DNA from: Pistricoccus aurantiacus
GTDB taxonomy: Bacteria; Pseudomonadota; Gammaproteobacteria; Pseudomonadales; Halomonadaceae
Direction: 5' to 3'
Assembly (NCBI RefSeq): GCF_007954585.1
Contig: NZ_CP042382.1
Span: 434,001-498,000, forward strand
DNA length: 64,000 nucleotides
Shown here: positions 44,943 through 53,400 of the stretch, piece by piece
How positions within the stretch are numbered: the first letter of the stretch is position 1
Layout of the letters: each line of letters begins with the position of its first letter
The notes under the pieces: model-generated
What the model saw: only the letters and a program-made list of their open reading frames with translations
Told to the model about the DNA's origin: nothing
The model's database searches: none
Position numbers and translations under genes: made by a program

Positions 44943-45822
44943 GCCCTACCTGATCGGTGTCACGGCCCTGTGGGCCTTCTCGTTCTCCCTGATCGGCGCC
45001 TACCTCGCCGGCCAGGTCGACAGCTATTTCGCGGTGCTGGTACGTATTTCGCTGGCCTGCCTGCTGTTTCTGCCGTTTCTACGTCCCTCGGCGCTGGCCA
45101 ACGGGATGAAACTGGCCTTGATGTGCATCGGCGCGATCCAGCTGGGCCTGATGTACATTTTCTTCTACCAGTCCTTCCTGCTGCTTTCCGTGCCGGAAGT
45201 CCTGCTATTCACCATCTTTACACCGCTGTACGTCACCCTGCTCGACGACGCCATGGCCAAGCGCTTTTCGCCATTCTACCTGCTCACCGCGGCGCTGGCG
45301 GTGCTCGGCGCGGCAATGATCCGCTATCAGGGTATCGGCAGCGAGTTCTGGCTGGGTTTTCTGGTGGTGCAGGGCGCCAACCTGTGCTTCGCCATCGGCC
45401 AGGTCGCCTATCGCCATCTGGCACTTGGATTACCCCGCGAGTTGCCCCAGCGCTCTGTGTTCGGCTGGTTCTATCTGGGGGCGCTTGCGCTGGTGATCAT
45501 CGCCTTCGCCATCTTCGGCTCCACCGAGAAACTGCCCACCAGCGGCGTTCAATGGGGCGTGCTGGGCTGGCTTGGGCTGGCCGCTTCCGGTCTGGGCTAC
45601 TTCCTTTGGAACAAGGGCGCCACCAAGGTGGATGCCGGCGCCCTGGCGATCATGAACAATGCGCTGATCCCGGCGGGACTGCTGGTCAATCTGCTGATCT
45701 GGAATCGGGAAGCGGATATCGTCCGTTTGGCGCTGGGCGGTGGGGTCATCCTGGCGTCGCTGCTGATCAACGAATGGTGGGCACGCCGCCGCGAGCAGGC
45801 ACATTCCACCACGACGGCTTGA
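44941..45822 (+). CDS. EamA-family (DMT superfamily) transporter, YijE-like
   Basis: The 293-residue protein has ten predicted helices in two EamA repeats (about residues 1-130 and 145-285). Late PAGLLVNLLIWNRE and VILASLLINEWWARRR segments are similar to YijE-type amine and amino acid exporters. The ATG at 44941 overlaps the start of the divergent DUF6314-like gene. A TACAAT -10-like box at 44898-44903 lies within that gene's coding region. Substrate unknown. Confidence 0.85.
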   Translation: MPYLIGVTALWAFSFSLIGAYLAGQVDSYFAVLVRISLACLLFLPFLRPSALANGMKLALMCIGAIQLGLMYIFFYQSFLLLSVPEVLLFTIFTPLYVTLLDDAMAKRFSPFYLLTAALAVLGAAMIRYQGIGSEFWLGFLVVQGANLCFAIGQVAYRHLALGLPRELPQRSVFGWFYLGALALVIIAFAIFGSTEKLPTSGVQWGVLGWLGLAASGLGYFLWNKGATKVDAGALAIMNNALIPAGLLVNLLIWNREADIVRLALGGGVILASLLINEWWARRREQAHSTTTA

Positions 45823-45845
45823 ATGGCCTACCGTCGCCTCATAAA

Positions 45846-45875
45846 AATGCCAGTCAGCTTTGGCTGACTGGCATT
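45846..45875. terminator. Bidirectional Rho-independent terminator between EamA gene and gabT
   Basis: A perfect 13-bp stem (AATGCCAGTCAGC paired with GCTGACTGGCATT) around a TTTG loop has A-run and T-run flanks between two converging genes. Confidence 0.88.
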
Positions 45876-45903
45876 CGCATTTTCTACGCTGTCGGACGAG
45901 CAA

Positions 45904-47205
45904 TCACGCCGTGGCGGTAGTTTCCACCGTGACCAGCTCTTCCAGGCAGTTCTCGATGATACCCAAGCCTTCCTCCAGCACTTCATCGCTGACGGTGATC
46001 GGCACCAGGATACGAATCGAATTGGCCCAGAAGCCGCAGGAAAGCAGAATCAATCCCTTCTCCTTGGCCTTGGCGCATAGCGCCGCGGTCAGTCCCGGGT
46101 CCGGGGTGCGCGAGGCCTTGTCCTTGACCAGCTCGAAGGCAGCCATGGCACCAACCTTGCGCGGGTTGTCCACCGGGCCGAAGCGCTCCCGCCACTGCTC
46201 GAAACGCTTGGCGAGCTTGTTGCCGAGCGCCGCGCTCTTTTCCAGCAGATTCTCTTCCTCGATGGCCCCAATGACCGCCAGGGCAGCGGCGCAGGACAGC
46301 GGGTTGCCGCTGTAGGTGCCGCCCAGGGAGTTGGGGCCGGAGGAATCCATCACCTCGGCGGTGCCCACCACCGCGGAAAGCGGCATACCGTCCGCCAGAC
46401 TCTTGGCCATGGTCATGATATCCGCCTGGAGACCATCATAGTGCTCCAGGGCGAACAGTTTGCCGGTCCGCGCGAAACCGCACTGCACCTCGTCGACGAT
46501 CAGCAGGATGCCGTGCTCGTCGCACAGTTCCCGCAGCGCCTTGAGGAAACGCTTGGGCGCGATGTAGAAGCCACCTTCCCCCTGGATCGGCTCGATGACG
46601 ATGGCGGCGACTCGATGTGGCGCAATATCCGTCTTGAACAGCTTCTTGATGCTGTCCAGGGAATCCTCGCCGCTGATGCCGTGGTAGGGAACGGGAAATG
46701 GCGCCCGGTAGACGTCCCCGGGCATGGGGCCAAAGTCGTTCTTGTAGGGCAGTACCTTGCCGGTCATCGCCAGAGTCATGAAGGTACGGCCATGGAAGCT
46801 GCCGTCGAAGCAGATGATGCCGCTGCGCCCGGTGGCGGCCCGAGCGATCTTGACCGCGTTTTCCAGGGCCTCGGCGCCGGAATTGACCAGCATCGCCTTG
46901 GCCTCGCCCTTGACCGGCGAGAGCTGACAGAGCTTCTCCGCAAGCTGCACGTAGGGGGCGTAGGGCATTACCGTCTGACAGGTGTGCATCAGCTTGTCGA
47001 GCTGAGCCTTGATCGCCTCCACTACCTTGGGATGGCGATGGCCGAGGTTGAGCACGCCGATGCCCCCGGCGAAGTCGACGAAGCGCTTGCCGTCCGCGTC
47101 CCACAGCTCCGCGTTCTCCGCATGGTCGGCGAATTCCATCGAGGGACTGGCGGCGCCGCTGGCCACATAGCGCTTCTTGAGTTCGTTGAGTTGTGCGTTG
47201 TTCAT
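45904..47205 (-). CDS. gabT: 4-Aminobutyrate (and 5-aminovalerate) aminotransferase
   Basis: The 433-residue class III PLP transaminase has VNSGAEALENAVKIAR, FDGSFHGRTFMTLAMTGK, IEPIQGEGGFYIAP, LLIVDEVQCGFARTG and the Schiff-base Lys in MTMAKSLADGMPL near residue 268, all GabT signatures. It transfers the amino group of GABA to 2-oxoglutarate; many GabT proteins also accept 5-aminovalerate (DavT activity). It is the last gene of the gcdH-CoA transferase-gabD-gabT unit, a context that favours the 5-aminovalerate route. Confidence 0.94.
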   Translation of the reverse strand: MNNAQLNELKKRYVASGAASPSMEFADHAENAELWDADGKRFVDFAGGIGVLNLGHRHPKVVEAIKAQLDKLMHTCQTVMPYAPYVQLAEKLCQLSPVKGEAKAMLVNSGAEALENAVKIARAATGRSGIICFDGSFHGRTFMTLAMTGKVLPYKNDFGPMPGDVYRAPFPVPYHGISGEDSLDSIKKLFKTDIAPHRVAAIVIEPIQGEGGFYIAPKRFLKALRELCDEHGILLIVDEVQCGFARTGKLFALEHYDGLQADIMTMAKSLADGMPLSAVVGTAEVMDSSGPNSLGGTYSGNPLSCAAALAVIGAIEEENLLEKSAALGNKLAKRFEQWRERFGPVDNPRKVGAMAAFELVKDKASRTPDPGLTAALCAKAKEKGLILLSCGFWANSIRILVPITVSDEVLEEGLGIIENCLEELVTVETTATA

Positions 47206-47235
47206 TTGTCTTTCCTCCCGTGACGCGGTGGCCGC

Positions 47236-48681
47236 TTATAGGCCACCGATACAGACGTACTTCAGTTCGGTAAATTCTTCCAGCCCGTGGCGAGAGCCTT
47301 CTCGGCCCAGGCCGGACTCCTTGACGCCGCCGAAGGGGGCGAGCTCCGTGGAGAGAATGCCTTCGTTGACCGCTACCATACCGTATTCCAGCCCTTCCGA
47401 GACATGCCAGATGCGACGATAGTCCCGGGCATAGAAATAGGCGGCCAGGCCGAATTCCGTGGCGTTGGCCAGGGCGATGGCCTCCTCGTCCGTGGTGAAG
47501 CGGAACACCGGCGCCAGAGGGCCGAAGGTTTCCTCGCGAGCCACTCGCATGGTGTCGTTCACCTCGGCGATCACCGTCGGCTCGAAGAAGGTGCCGCCGA
47601 GGTCGTGAGGCCTGCCGCCGCACACTAGCCGACCGCCCTTCTCCAAGGCGTCGTCGATATGCGTCTGGACTTTTTCCACCGCCGCCTGGTTGATCAGCGG
47701 CCCCTGGACCACACCTTCCTCCAGGCCGCTGCCTACCTTGAGTTCCTTGACTCGGGCCGCCAGCTTTTCAAGAAAGGTGTCATGGATGCCGTCCTGCACC
47801 AGGAAGCGATTGGTGCACACGCAGGTCTGGCCGGAGTTGCGGTACTTGGAGGCCAGGGCGCCCTCCACCGCCGCGTCCAGGTCCGCGTCGTCGAAGACGA
47901 TGAAGGGCGCGTTGCCGCCGAGTTCCATGGACGCCTTCTTGACGGTGCCGGCGCACTGGGCGAGCAGTTTTTTACCCACTGCGGTGGAGCCGGTGAAGGA
48001 AATCTTGCGCACCCGGGGATCGGTGCTCAGCACCTCGCCCACTTCCGCTCCGCGGGAGGCGGTAATCACATTGAGCACCCCGGCGGGCAGGCCGGCATCC
48101 TCGGCGAGCTTGGCCAGCGCCAGGGCGGTCAGCGGAGTGGCCTCCGCGGGCTTGACGACCACGCTGCAGCCCACCGCGAGCGCCGGGGCGCACTTGCGGG
48201 TGATCATCGCCAGGGGAAAGTTCCAGGGCGTGATCGCCGCCACCACGCCGATGGGCTCGCGGAATACCAGGATGCGCTTGTCCACCCCATGACCGGGCAG
48301 GGTTTCCCCGGCCACCCGCTTGGCTTCCTCCGCGTAGAACTCGACGAAACTCGCACCGTAGCCGACCTCGCCTCGGGATTCCGCCAAGGGCTTGCCCTGC
48401 TCCAGGGTCATCAGCCGGGCCAAGTCTTCCTGATGCGCCATGATTTCCTCGAACCAGCGGCGCAGCAGATTCGCGCGCTCCTTGGCGGTCTTCTTGCGCC
48501 AGGCGGGAAAGGCACGTTCCGCCGCCGCTACCGCCTCCCGGGCCTCCTCGGCGCCCATGTCCGGCACCCGGGCCAGTTCCTCACCATTGGCCGGATTGGT
48601 CACGGCGAAGGTGCGCGCACCTTCACGCCACTGGCCGTCGATATAGGCCTTGTCCATCAACAGTTCCGGGGATGACGCCAT
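47236..48681 (-). CDS. gabD: Succinate-semialdehyde / glutarate-semialdehyde dehydrogenase
   Basis: The 481-residue NAD(P)+ aldehyde dehydrogenase of the GabD class has TPWNFPLAMITRK, FTGSTAVGKKL, the general base Glu in MELGGNAPFIV near residue 255 and catalytic Cys in NSGQTCVCTNR near 289, next to a second Cys as in redox-sensitive GabD. It yields succinate or glutarate from the GabT product. AAGGAG precedes the ATG at 48681; a longer upstream reading overlaps the CoA transferase end and is rejected. Confidence 0.94.
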   Translation of the reverse strand: MASSPELLMDKAYIDGQWREGARTFAVTNPANGEELARVPDMGAEEAREAVAAAERAFPAWRKKTAKERANLLRRWFEEIMAHQEDLARLMTLEQGKPLAESRGEVGYGASFVEFYAEEAKRVAGETLPGHGVDKRILVFREPIGVVAAITPWNFPLAMITRKCAPALAVGCSVVVKPAEATPLTALALAKLAEDAGLPAGVLNVITASRGAEVGEVLSTDPRVRKISFTGSTAVGKKLLAQCAGTVKKASMELGGNAPFIVFDDADLDAAVEGALASKYRNSGQTCVCTNRFLVQDGIHDTFLEKLAARVKELKVGSGLEEGVVQGPLINQAAVEKVQTHIDDALEKGGRLVCGGRPHDLGGTFFEPTVIAEVNDTMRVAREETFGPLAPVFRFTTDEEAIALANATEFGLAAYFYARDYRRIWHVSEGLEYGMVAVNEGILSTELAPFGGVKESGLGREGSRHGLEEFTELKYVCIGGL

Positions 48682-48718
48682 GCGGTGCTCCTTGGATAAA
48701 TGCTTGGTGATAGGCGAA

Positions 48719-49933
48719 TCAATTGATGATGCCCTGTTCGCGAAGCTGAGCGATATCCGCCGTCGAAAGCCCCATCTCCGTGAGAATCGCATCGCTGTCC
48801 TGACCCAGGGTCGGCGGCGGCTGTCGGCTGGTACGGGACTCGCCGTCGAAGCGCAGGGGGTTCGCCACTTGGGGAATTCGCAGGCCGTCCCGCTCGAGAT
48901 GAGTCACCATTTCCCGGTGACGAATCTGCGGGTCGTTCAAGGCCTCGCTAATGGTATTGATCGGTCCGGCGGGAATGCCCAGGGCCTCGAATTCCGCCAG
49001 CCACTCGTTCCGGGAGCGCGTCAGCAGCTGGGCGGCGATCAAGGGCACCAGACTGTCCCGGTGGCTGACCCGGGCGCCGTTGGTGGCGTAATGGGGGTCG
49101 CTGGCCCATTCCGGTTGACCCAGCAAACCGGCAAGACGGGCAAACTGGGCATCGTTGCCCACGGTCAGTACCAGATAGCCATCCGCGCAGGCGAAGGCCT
49201 GATAGGGCACGATATTCGGGTGAGCGTTGCCTTGACGTTGAGGGTCTCGGCCTGAAACCAGGGCATTGAGCGCCTGATTGGCTAGAGTCGCCACCTGGAC
49301 ATCGAGCAGCGCCACGTCCACATGGCGGCCGAGGCCGGTGCGCTCTCGCTCGTCCAGCGCCGCCAGCACGCCGATGGTGGCATAAAGCCCGGTGAGAATA
49401 TCCGTCAGCGCCACGCCGACCTTCATTGGCATGCCTTCCACTTCGCCGGTCACGCTCATCAGGCCGCCCAGCGCTTGAATCATGAAGTCGTAGCCCGGTC
49501 GATGGGCGTAGGGGCCGTCCTGGCCGAAGCCGGTGATGGAGCAGCCGATCAGACGCGGATTGCACGCCTTGAGGCTGGCGTAGTCCAGCCCGTAGCGCTT
49601 GAGCCCACCGACCTTGAAGTTTTCCAGCACAATATCGGCGCGCTCGGCGAGCTCCCGCACCAGCGCCTGGCCTCGGGGCTGGGTCAGATCCACCGCCAGG
49701 GACTGCTTGCCGCGATTGGCGCACAGGTAATAGGCCGCCTCGCGAAGATCGTCCTCGCCTTCCAGCCAGGGCGGCCCCCAGCCGCGGGTGTCGTCGCCGC
49801 TGCCCGGGCGCTCGATCTTGATCACCCGAGCGCCCAGGTCCGCCAGCAACTGCCCCGCCCAGGGACCCGCCAGTACCCGTGATAGATCCAGCACCACCCG
49901 GCCCGCCAGGGGGCCGGCTTCCTGCGTGACCAT
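48719..49933 (-). CDS. CaiB/BaiF family class III CoA transferase (probable glutarate CoA-transferase)
   Basis: The 404-residue protein has GRVVLDLSRVLAGPWAGQLLADLGARVIKIE and NRGKQSLAVDL from the family N-terminus, and the catalytic Asp in RPGYDFMIQALGG near residue 154. Class III transferases move CoA between carboxylates. Placement directly after gcdH (stop and start within a few bases) makes glutarate activation, with succinyl-CoA as donor, the most likely reaction, as for human SUGCT. The ATG at 49933 is preferred, with GGGAG six bases upstream, over a TTG two codons earlier. Confidence 0.88.
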   Translation of the reverse strand: MVTQEAGPLAGRVVLDLSRVLAGPWAGQLLADLGARVIKIERPGSGDDTRGWGPPWLEGEDDLREAAYYLCANRGKQSLAVDLTQPRGQALVRELAERADIVLENFKVGGLKRYGLDYASLKACNPRLIGCSITGFGQDGPYAHRPGYDFMIQALGGLMSVTGEVEGMPMKVGVALTDILTGLYATIGVLAALDERERTGLGRHVDVALLDVQVATLANQALNALVSGRDPQRQGNAHPNIVPYQAFACADGYLVLTVGNDAQFARLAGLLGQPEWASDPHYATNGARVSHRDSLVPLIAAQLLTRSRNEWLAEFEALGIPAGPINTISEALNDPQIRHREMVTHLERDGLRIPQVANPLRFDGESRTSRQPPPTLGQDSDAILTEMGLSTADIAQLREQGIIN

Positions 49934-49935
49934 TT

Positions 49936-51120
49936 TCAACTCCCGCTGAAGGCTTGAAGGCCAGTCTGCGCCCTGCCCAGGATCAGGGCATGAATATCGT
50001 GGGTGCCTTCGTAGGTATTGACCGCCTCCAGGTTCATCATGTGGCGAATCACGTGGTATTCGTCGCTGATGCCATTGCCGCCGTGCATGTCCCGGGCCTG
50101 GCGAGCGATATCCAGCGCCTTGCCGCAGTTATTGCGCTTGATCAAGGAGATCGCCTCCGGCACCAGTTGGCCGGCGTCGATCATCCGACCCACTCGCAGG
50201 GACGCTTGCAGACCCAGGGCGATCTCGGTCTGCATGTCCGCGAGCTTCTTCTGGATCAGCTGGTTGGCGGCCAGCGGCCGACCGAACTGCTTGCGCTCCA
50301 GGGTGTAATCGCGAGCCGCGTGCCAGCAGGCCTCCGCCGCACCCATGGTGCCCCAGCTGATGCCGTAGCGCGCCCGGTTGAGACAGGAAAACGGTCCCTT
50401 GAAGCCCTGCACGTTGGGCAGGCGCTGCTCGTCGCCGACCTCCACGTCGTTCATGGCGATCTGGCCGGTGATGGAGGCGCGCAGGCTGAACTTGCCTTCG
50501 ATCTTCGGGGCGCTGAGCCCTTTCATACCCTTCTCGAGAATGAAGCCGCGCAGCACGTCGTCCTGATCCCGGGCCCAGACCACGAATACATCGGCGATGG
50601 GCGAGTTGGTGATCCAGGACTTGGTGCCGTTGAGCCGCCAGCCGCTGTCGGTCTTGAACGCCCGAGTGGACATGCCGCCGGGATCGGAGCCGTGATCCGG
50701 CTCGGTCAAGCCGAAACAGCCGACCCACTCGCCGCTGGCCAGTTTAGGCAGGTATTTCTCCCGCTGCTCCTCGCTGCCGAAGTCGTGAATCGGATACATC
50801 ACCAGGCTCGACTGCACGCTCATGGCGCTGCGATAGCCGGAATCCACCCGCTCCACTTCCCGGGCGATCAGACCGTAGCTGACGTAGTTGAGCCCGGCGC
50901 CGCCGTAGCCGTCGATGGTGGCACCCAGCAGGCCGAGCTCGCCCATCTCGTTCATGATCTCGCGGTCGAAGTGCTCGTGGCGGTTGGCTTCCAGCACCCG
51001 AGGCAACAGCTTTTCCTGGCAGTAGTCGTGGGCGCTGGCCTGCACCATGCGCTCGTCTTCCTCCAGCTGATCGATCAGGCGAAACGGGTCTTCCCAGGTC
51101 ATCGGGGTCAAGTTGCTCAT
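49936..51120 (-). CDS. gcdH: Glutaryl-CoA dehydrogenase
   Basis: The 394-residue acyl-CoA dehydrogenase has [16 protein letters not shown], the FAD-contact [16 protein letters not shown] and the catalytic Glu in [15 protein letters not shown] near residue 375. The substrate-binding Arg context [15 protein letters not shown] is characteristic of GcdH and not of chain-length-specific dehydrogenases. It oxidises and decarboxylates glutaryl-CoA to crotonyl-CoA. GGAG precedes the ATG at 51120. It heads the catabolic part of an operon with CoA transferase, gabD and gabT. Confidence 0.95.
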   Translation of the reverse strand: MSNLTPMTWEDPFRLIDQLEEDERMVQASAHDYCQEKLLPRVLEANRHEHFDREIMNEMGELGLLGATIDGYGGAGLNYVSYGLIAREVERVDSGYRSAMSVQSSLVMYPIHDFGSEEQREKYLPKLASGEWVGCFGLTEPDHGSDPGGMSTRAFKTDSGWRLNGTKSWITNSPIADVFVVWARDQDDVLRGFILEKGMKGLSAPKIEGKFSLRASITGQIAMNDVEVGDEQRLPNVQGFKGPFSCLNRARYGISWGTMGAAEACWHAARDYTLERKQFGRPLAANQLIQKKLADMQTEIALGLQASLRVGRMIDAGQLVPEAISLIKRNNCGKALDIARQARDMHGGNGISDEYHVIRHMMNLEAVNTYEGTHDIHALILGRAQTGLQAFSGS

Positions 51121-51150
51121 TGAGGTTCTCCAGGCAGAGAGATCAAAATT

Positions 51151-51173
51151 TCTACACTTTTGTAAAATGTAGA
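51151..51173. promoter_or_regulatory. Putative GntR operator upstream of gcdH
   Basis: TCTACA and TGTAGA form a perfect inverted repeat with 11 bp between them, and the interior (CTTTTGTAAAA) is itself nearly symmetric. The site lies 31-53 bp upstream of gcdH and downstream of a same-strand GntR gene, which makes it a good candidate site for that regulator. Confidence 0.6.
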
Positions 51174-51252
51174 TCAATTTTGCTTCGTCGCCAATCTTTT
51201 TTTACGAACGTAGCGCCGAGAATCGAGATGAATGAAGAAAATCACCCCCTAC

Positions 51253-51951
51253 TCACACCAGCCCGCGCTTTTCCATCAGCTGGCGAATGATCGGTACCGG
51301 GGTCAGCAGGTGCTCCCGCATCAGGAAGCTGGCTTTGAAGGCGTCCCGGTCCAGCAGCGCCTCCACCAGCGCGGCGTGTTCCCGTCGCTTGGTTTCCAGG
51401 GCCTCTGCGGAGAAGACCGTTTCGCATAGCCAGAGATGACGATAGCGTTCGACCTGATCGAACAAGCTCTCCCGTACCTGCAGAAGTTGAGGGGAATTAC
51501 ATCCGCCGGCAATAGCGGAATGGAAAGCCTTGTGGCGCTCGTCCCAGACATCCAGCATATCGTCGGGGCCGCTGACCTTCTCTACCTTGGCCAAGGTATG
51601 CTGCTTGGCCAGAATGTCCGCCTCCCAGGCATCGTCGCCACGGCGCACAGCCAGTTCGACGATCAAGCCTTCCAGATGGGAACGGGCATCGTAGATGTCC
51701 TCGAGCTCCGCCACGGACATCGGCGCAACCCGATAGCCGCGCTGGCTGATCGCCACCACCAGGCGTTCCGCCACCAGTTGAGACAGCGCCTCGCGCAGGG
51801 GGCCGATGCCCAGGCCATAGCGCTCCTTCAAATGGCTCATCAAGAGCTTTTCGCCGGGGGGATAAACGCCTCGAATGATGTCGCGCTTCAACCAGGCATA
51901 GGCGCTGATGCCGAGGTTCTGGCGAGGCGCCGGTTGTGTCAGGGTATTCAT
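51253..51951 (-). CDS. GntR-family regulator (FCD subfamily, CsiR/GlaR-like)
   Basis: The 232-residue protein has a winged helix (about residues 15-75: AYAWLKRDIIRGVYPPGEKL, LGIGPLREALSQLVAERLV) and an FCD ligand domain with metal-site residues in ARSHLEGL, HKAFHSAI and REHAALVEALL. It is similar in layout to CsiR/GlaR, which represses glutarate and GABA genes. It precedes gcdH on the same strand with the dyad at 51151-51173 between them. The start at 51951 (MNTLTQ) is chosen because upstream codons encode a hydrophobic stretch unlike the family; a clear ribosome site is lacking. Confidence 0.85.
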   Translation of the reverse strand: MNTLTQPAPRQNLGISAYAWLKRDIIRGVYPPGEKLLMSHLKERYGLGIGPLREALSQLVAERLVVAISQRGYRVAPMSVAELEDIYDARSHLEGLIVELAVRRGDDAWEADILAKQHTLAKVEKVSGPDDMLDVWDERHKAFHSAIAGGCNSPQLLQVRESLFDQVERYRHLWLCETVFSAEALETKRREHAALVEALLDRDAFKASFLMREHLLTPVPIIRQLMEKRGLV

Positions 51952-52092
51952 GAAAGGCATCCACTGGCTGAAAAGTAAAAGTATCAGTATAGCGAATGCC
52001 GATATTGACAGGAAAAGTCCACAGGAAATTGTTCTATCCGACATCTATCGAAAACGTCAACGTTTCCGGCATGCCATCTATTTCCCGCTTTC

Positions 52093-52665
52093 TCAAAGCA
52101 CCGGGCGCAGCACCAGCCTCCCGGATTTCACGTCGATGGCGATATCGTGGCCGCGCAGACGGCGTTGGTCATCCTCGTCGAGCCGGTAGACCGGCACCTG
52201 CTCGAGTACTTGGGAAGCAAGCCGAGCAGCGAGATCGATCATCGGGGCCAGTCCGCCGGGCAGCCAATCCGCCTGCACGTCGCTGTCAAGCAGGGTCAAA
52301 CGGCGAATGTACACCGCCTTGTCTTCTGGCTCGTAGACCGGAGTGCCTTCCAGGCGCAAAGCGATCTGCGCCGGCATGCGGCTACCGAAGGCGTTGAGCG
52401 CCATGTTCCCGGCCACATCCAGCACCATCACGTTGCGCCCTTCCGGGCCGAGGGTAATATCCGCCCGTTCCAGATCCAGCGCCAGCGGCGCGCCCATCGC
52501 CAGTTGACGGCGATCGAACTCCTCCATGGAGTCCATCAGGTAGCGCTCCAGCTCCGCCTCGCTGACGGAATAGCTCACCAGGCTCGCGCAGCCGGCCAGC
52601 AGCCACGAAATCATCAATGCGGATAGCAAGCAGCGTTTGAACGGAAAGGCGATGATAGGATTCAT
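52093..52665 (-). CDS. DUF1439 family lipoprotein (YceB-like)
   Basis: The 190-residue protein has a lipoprotein signal peptide with lipobox LLAGC (Cys near residue 26), then the DUF1439 pattern YSVSEAELERYL and repeated beta-strand segments. It is expected to be anchored in a membrane facing the periplasm, since no Asp follows the Cys (outer membrane sorting likely). The domain is a lipid-binding-like TULIP relative in some predictions; function unknown. It is the first ordinary chromosomal gene right of the catabolic island. Confidence 0.85.
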   Translation of the reverse strand: MNPIIAFPFKRCLLSALMISWLLAGCASLVSYSVSEAELERYLMDSMEEFDRRQLAMGAPLALDLERADITLGPEGRNVMVLDVAGNMALNAFGSRMPAQIALRLEGTPVYEPEDKAVYIRRLTLLDSDVQADWLPGGLAPMIDLAARLASQVLEQVPVYRLDEDDQRRLRGHDIAIDVKSGRLVLRPVL

Positions 52666-52751
52666 TGAGTTACCTCGGGCTTGAAACAGGTGGCTCTTTA
52701 AAATGAGTCAAACATACGCTACTTCGCCGGCATTCGAAAAAAGGAACCTTC

Positions 52752-53249
52752 ATGACACCGTCATCCAAACCGAAACAGGTCATGGGATTGATTGGCTGGC
52801 TTGTGGTCAGCTTCATTGCCGCCGGCCTCGGCGCGATGGCATCAGTGAACGCCAGCGCTTTCTATGGCCAGCTCGCTCAACCGGAATGGGCGCCGCCGGC
52901 CTGGGTGTTCGGGCCGGCCTGGACGCTCCTGTATGCCTTGATGGGCATCGCCGCCTGGCTGGTCTGGCGCAAAGGCGGATTTCTTGCCAACCAAGCGGCC
53001 TTGACCCTGTTTTTGGTGCAGCTTGCGATAAACGCGCTGTGGAGCTGGCTGTTCTTCGCCTGGCATCTCGGCGCCCTGGCCTTCGCCGATATCCTGCTGC
53101 TCTGGCTGCTGATCCTGGCTACCCTGCTGGCGTTCTGGCGAATAAGCCGCCCTGCCGGTGCCCTGCTTGTGCCTTACCTGCTGTGGGTCAGTTTCGCCGC
53201 CGTGCTGTGTTTTTCCGTATGGCAGCTCAATCCCCAGGCGCTGGGTTAG
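52752..53249 (+). CDS. tspO: TspO/MBR family tryptophan-rich sensory protein
   Basis: The 165-residue protein has five predicted helices and the TspO signature: QPEWAPPAWVFGPAWTLLYALMG and NALWSWLFFAWH, with many tryptophans. TspO proteins bind tetrapyrroles and cholesterol-like ligands in the membrane and modulate porphyrin or stress responses. The gene is divergent from the DUF1439 lipoprotein gene. Precise role here is unknown; the window also contains a CbiX-like tetrapyrrole protein 10 kb away. Confidence 0.93.
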   Translation: MTPSSKPKQVMGLIGWLVVSFIAAGLGAMASVNASAFYGQLAQPEWAPPAWVFGPAWTLLYALMGIAAWLVWRKGGFLANQAALTLFLVQLAINALWSWLFFAWHLGALAFADILLLWLLILATLLAFWRISRPAGALLVPYLLWVSFAAVLCFSVWQLNPQALG

Positions 53250-53400
53250 GAATCGTCGTCCTGAAGACGCCCGCTCCATAGCAGTCTCTAGGGATCGGTC
53301 ACAATGACAGCTTTCTTGGGTCGCGATAGTCTACGCTGACTTTATTGCGCTCCCGGAGGCGTCGCTCTGGCGCAGCCACAATACAAGGAGAGAGTTGATC

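Noticed and set aside
48682-48792. Longer N-terminus for gabD
   Set aside because: The added 37 residues overlap the end of the CoA transferase gene in another phase and lack GabD similarity; AAGGAG supports 48681.
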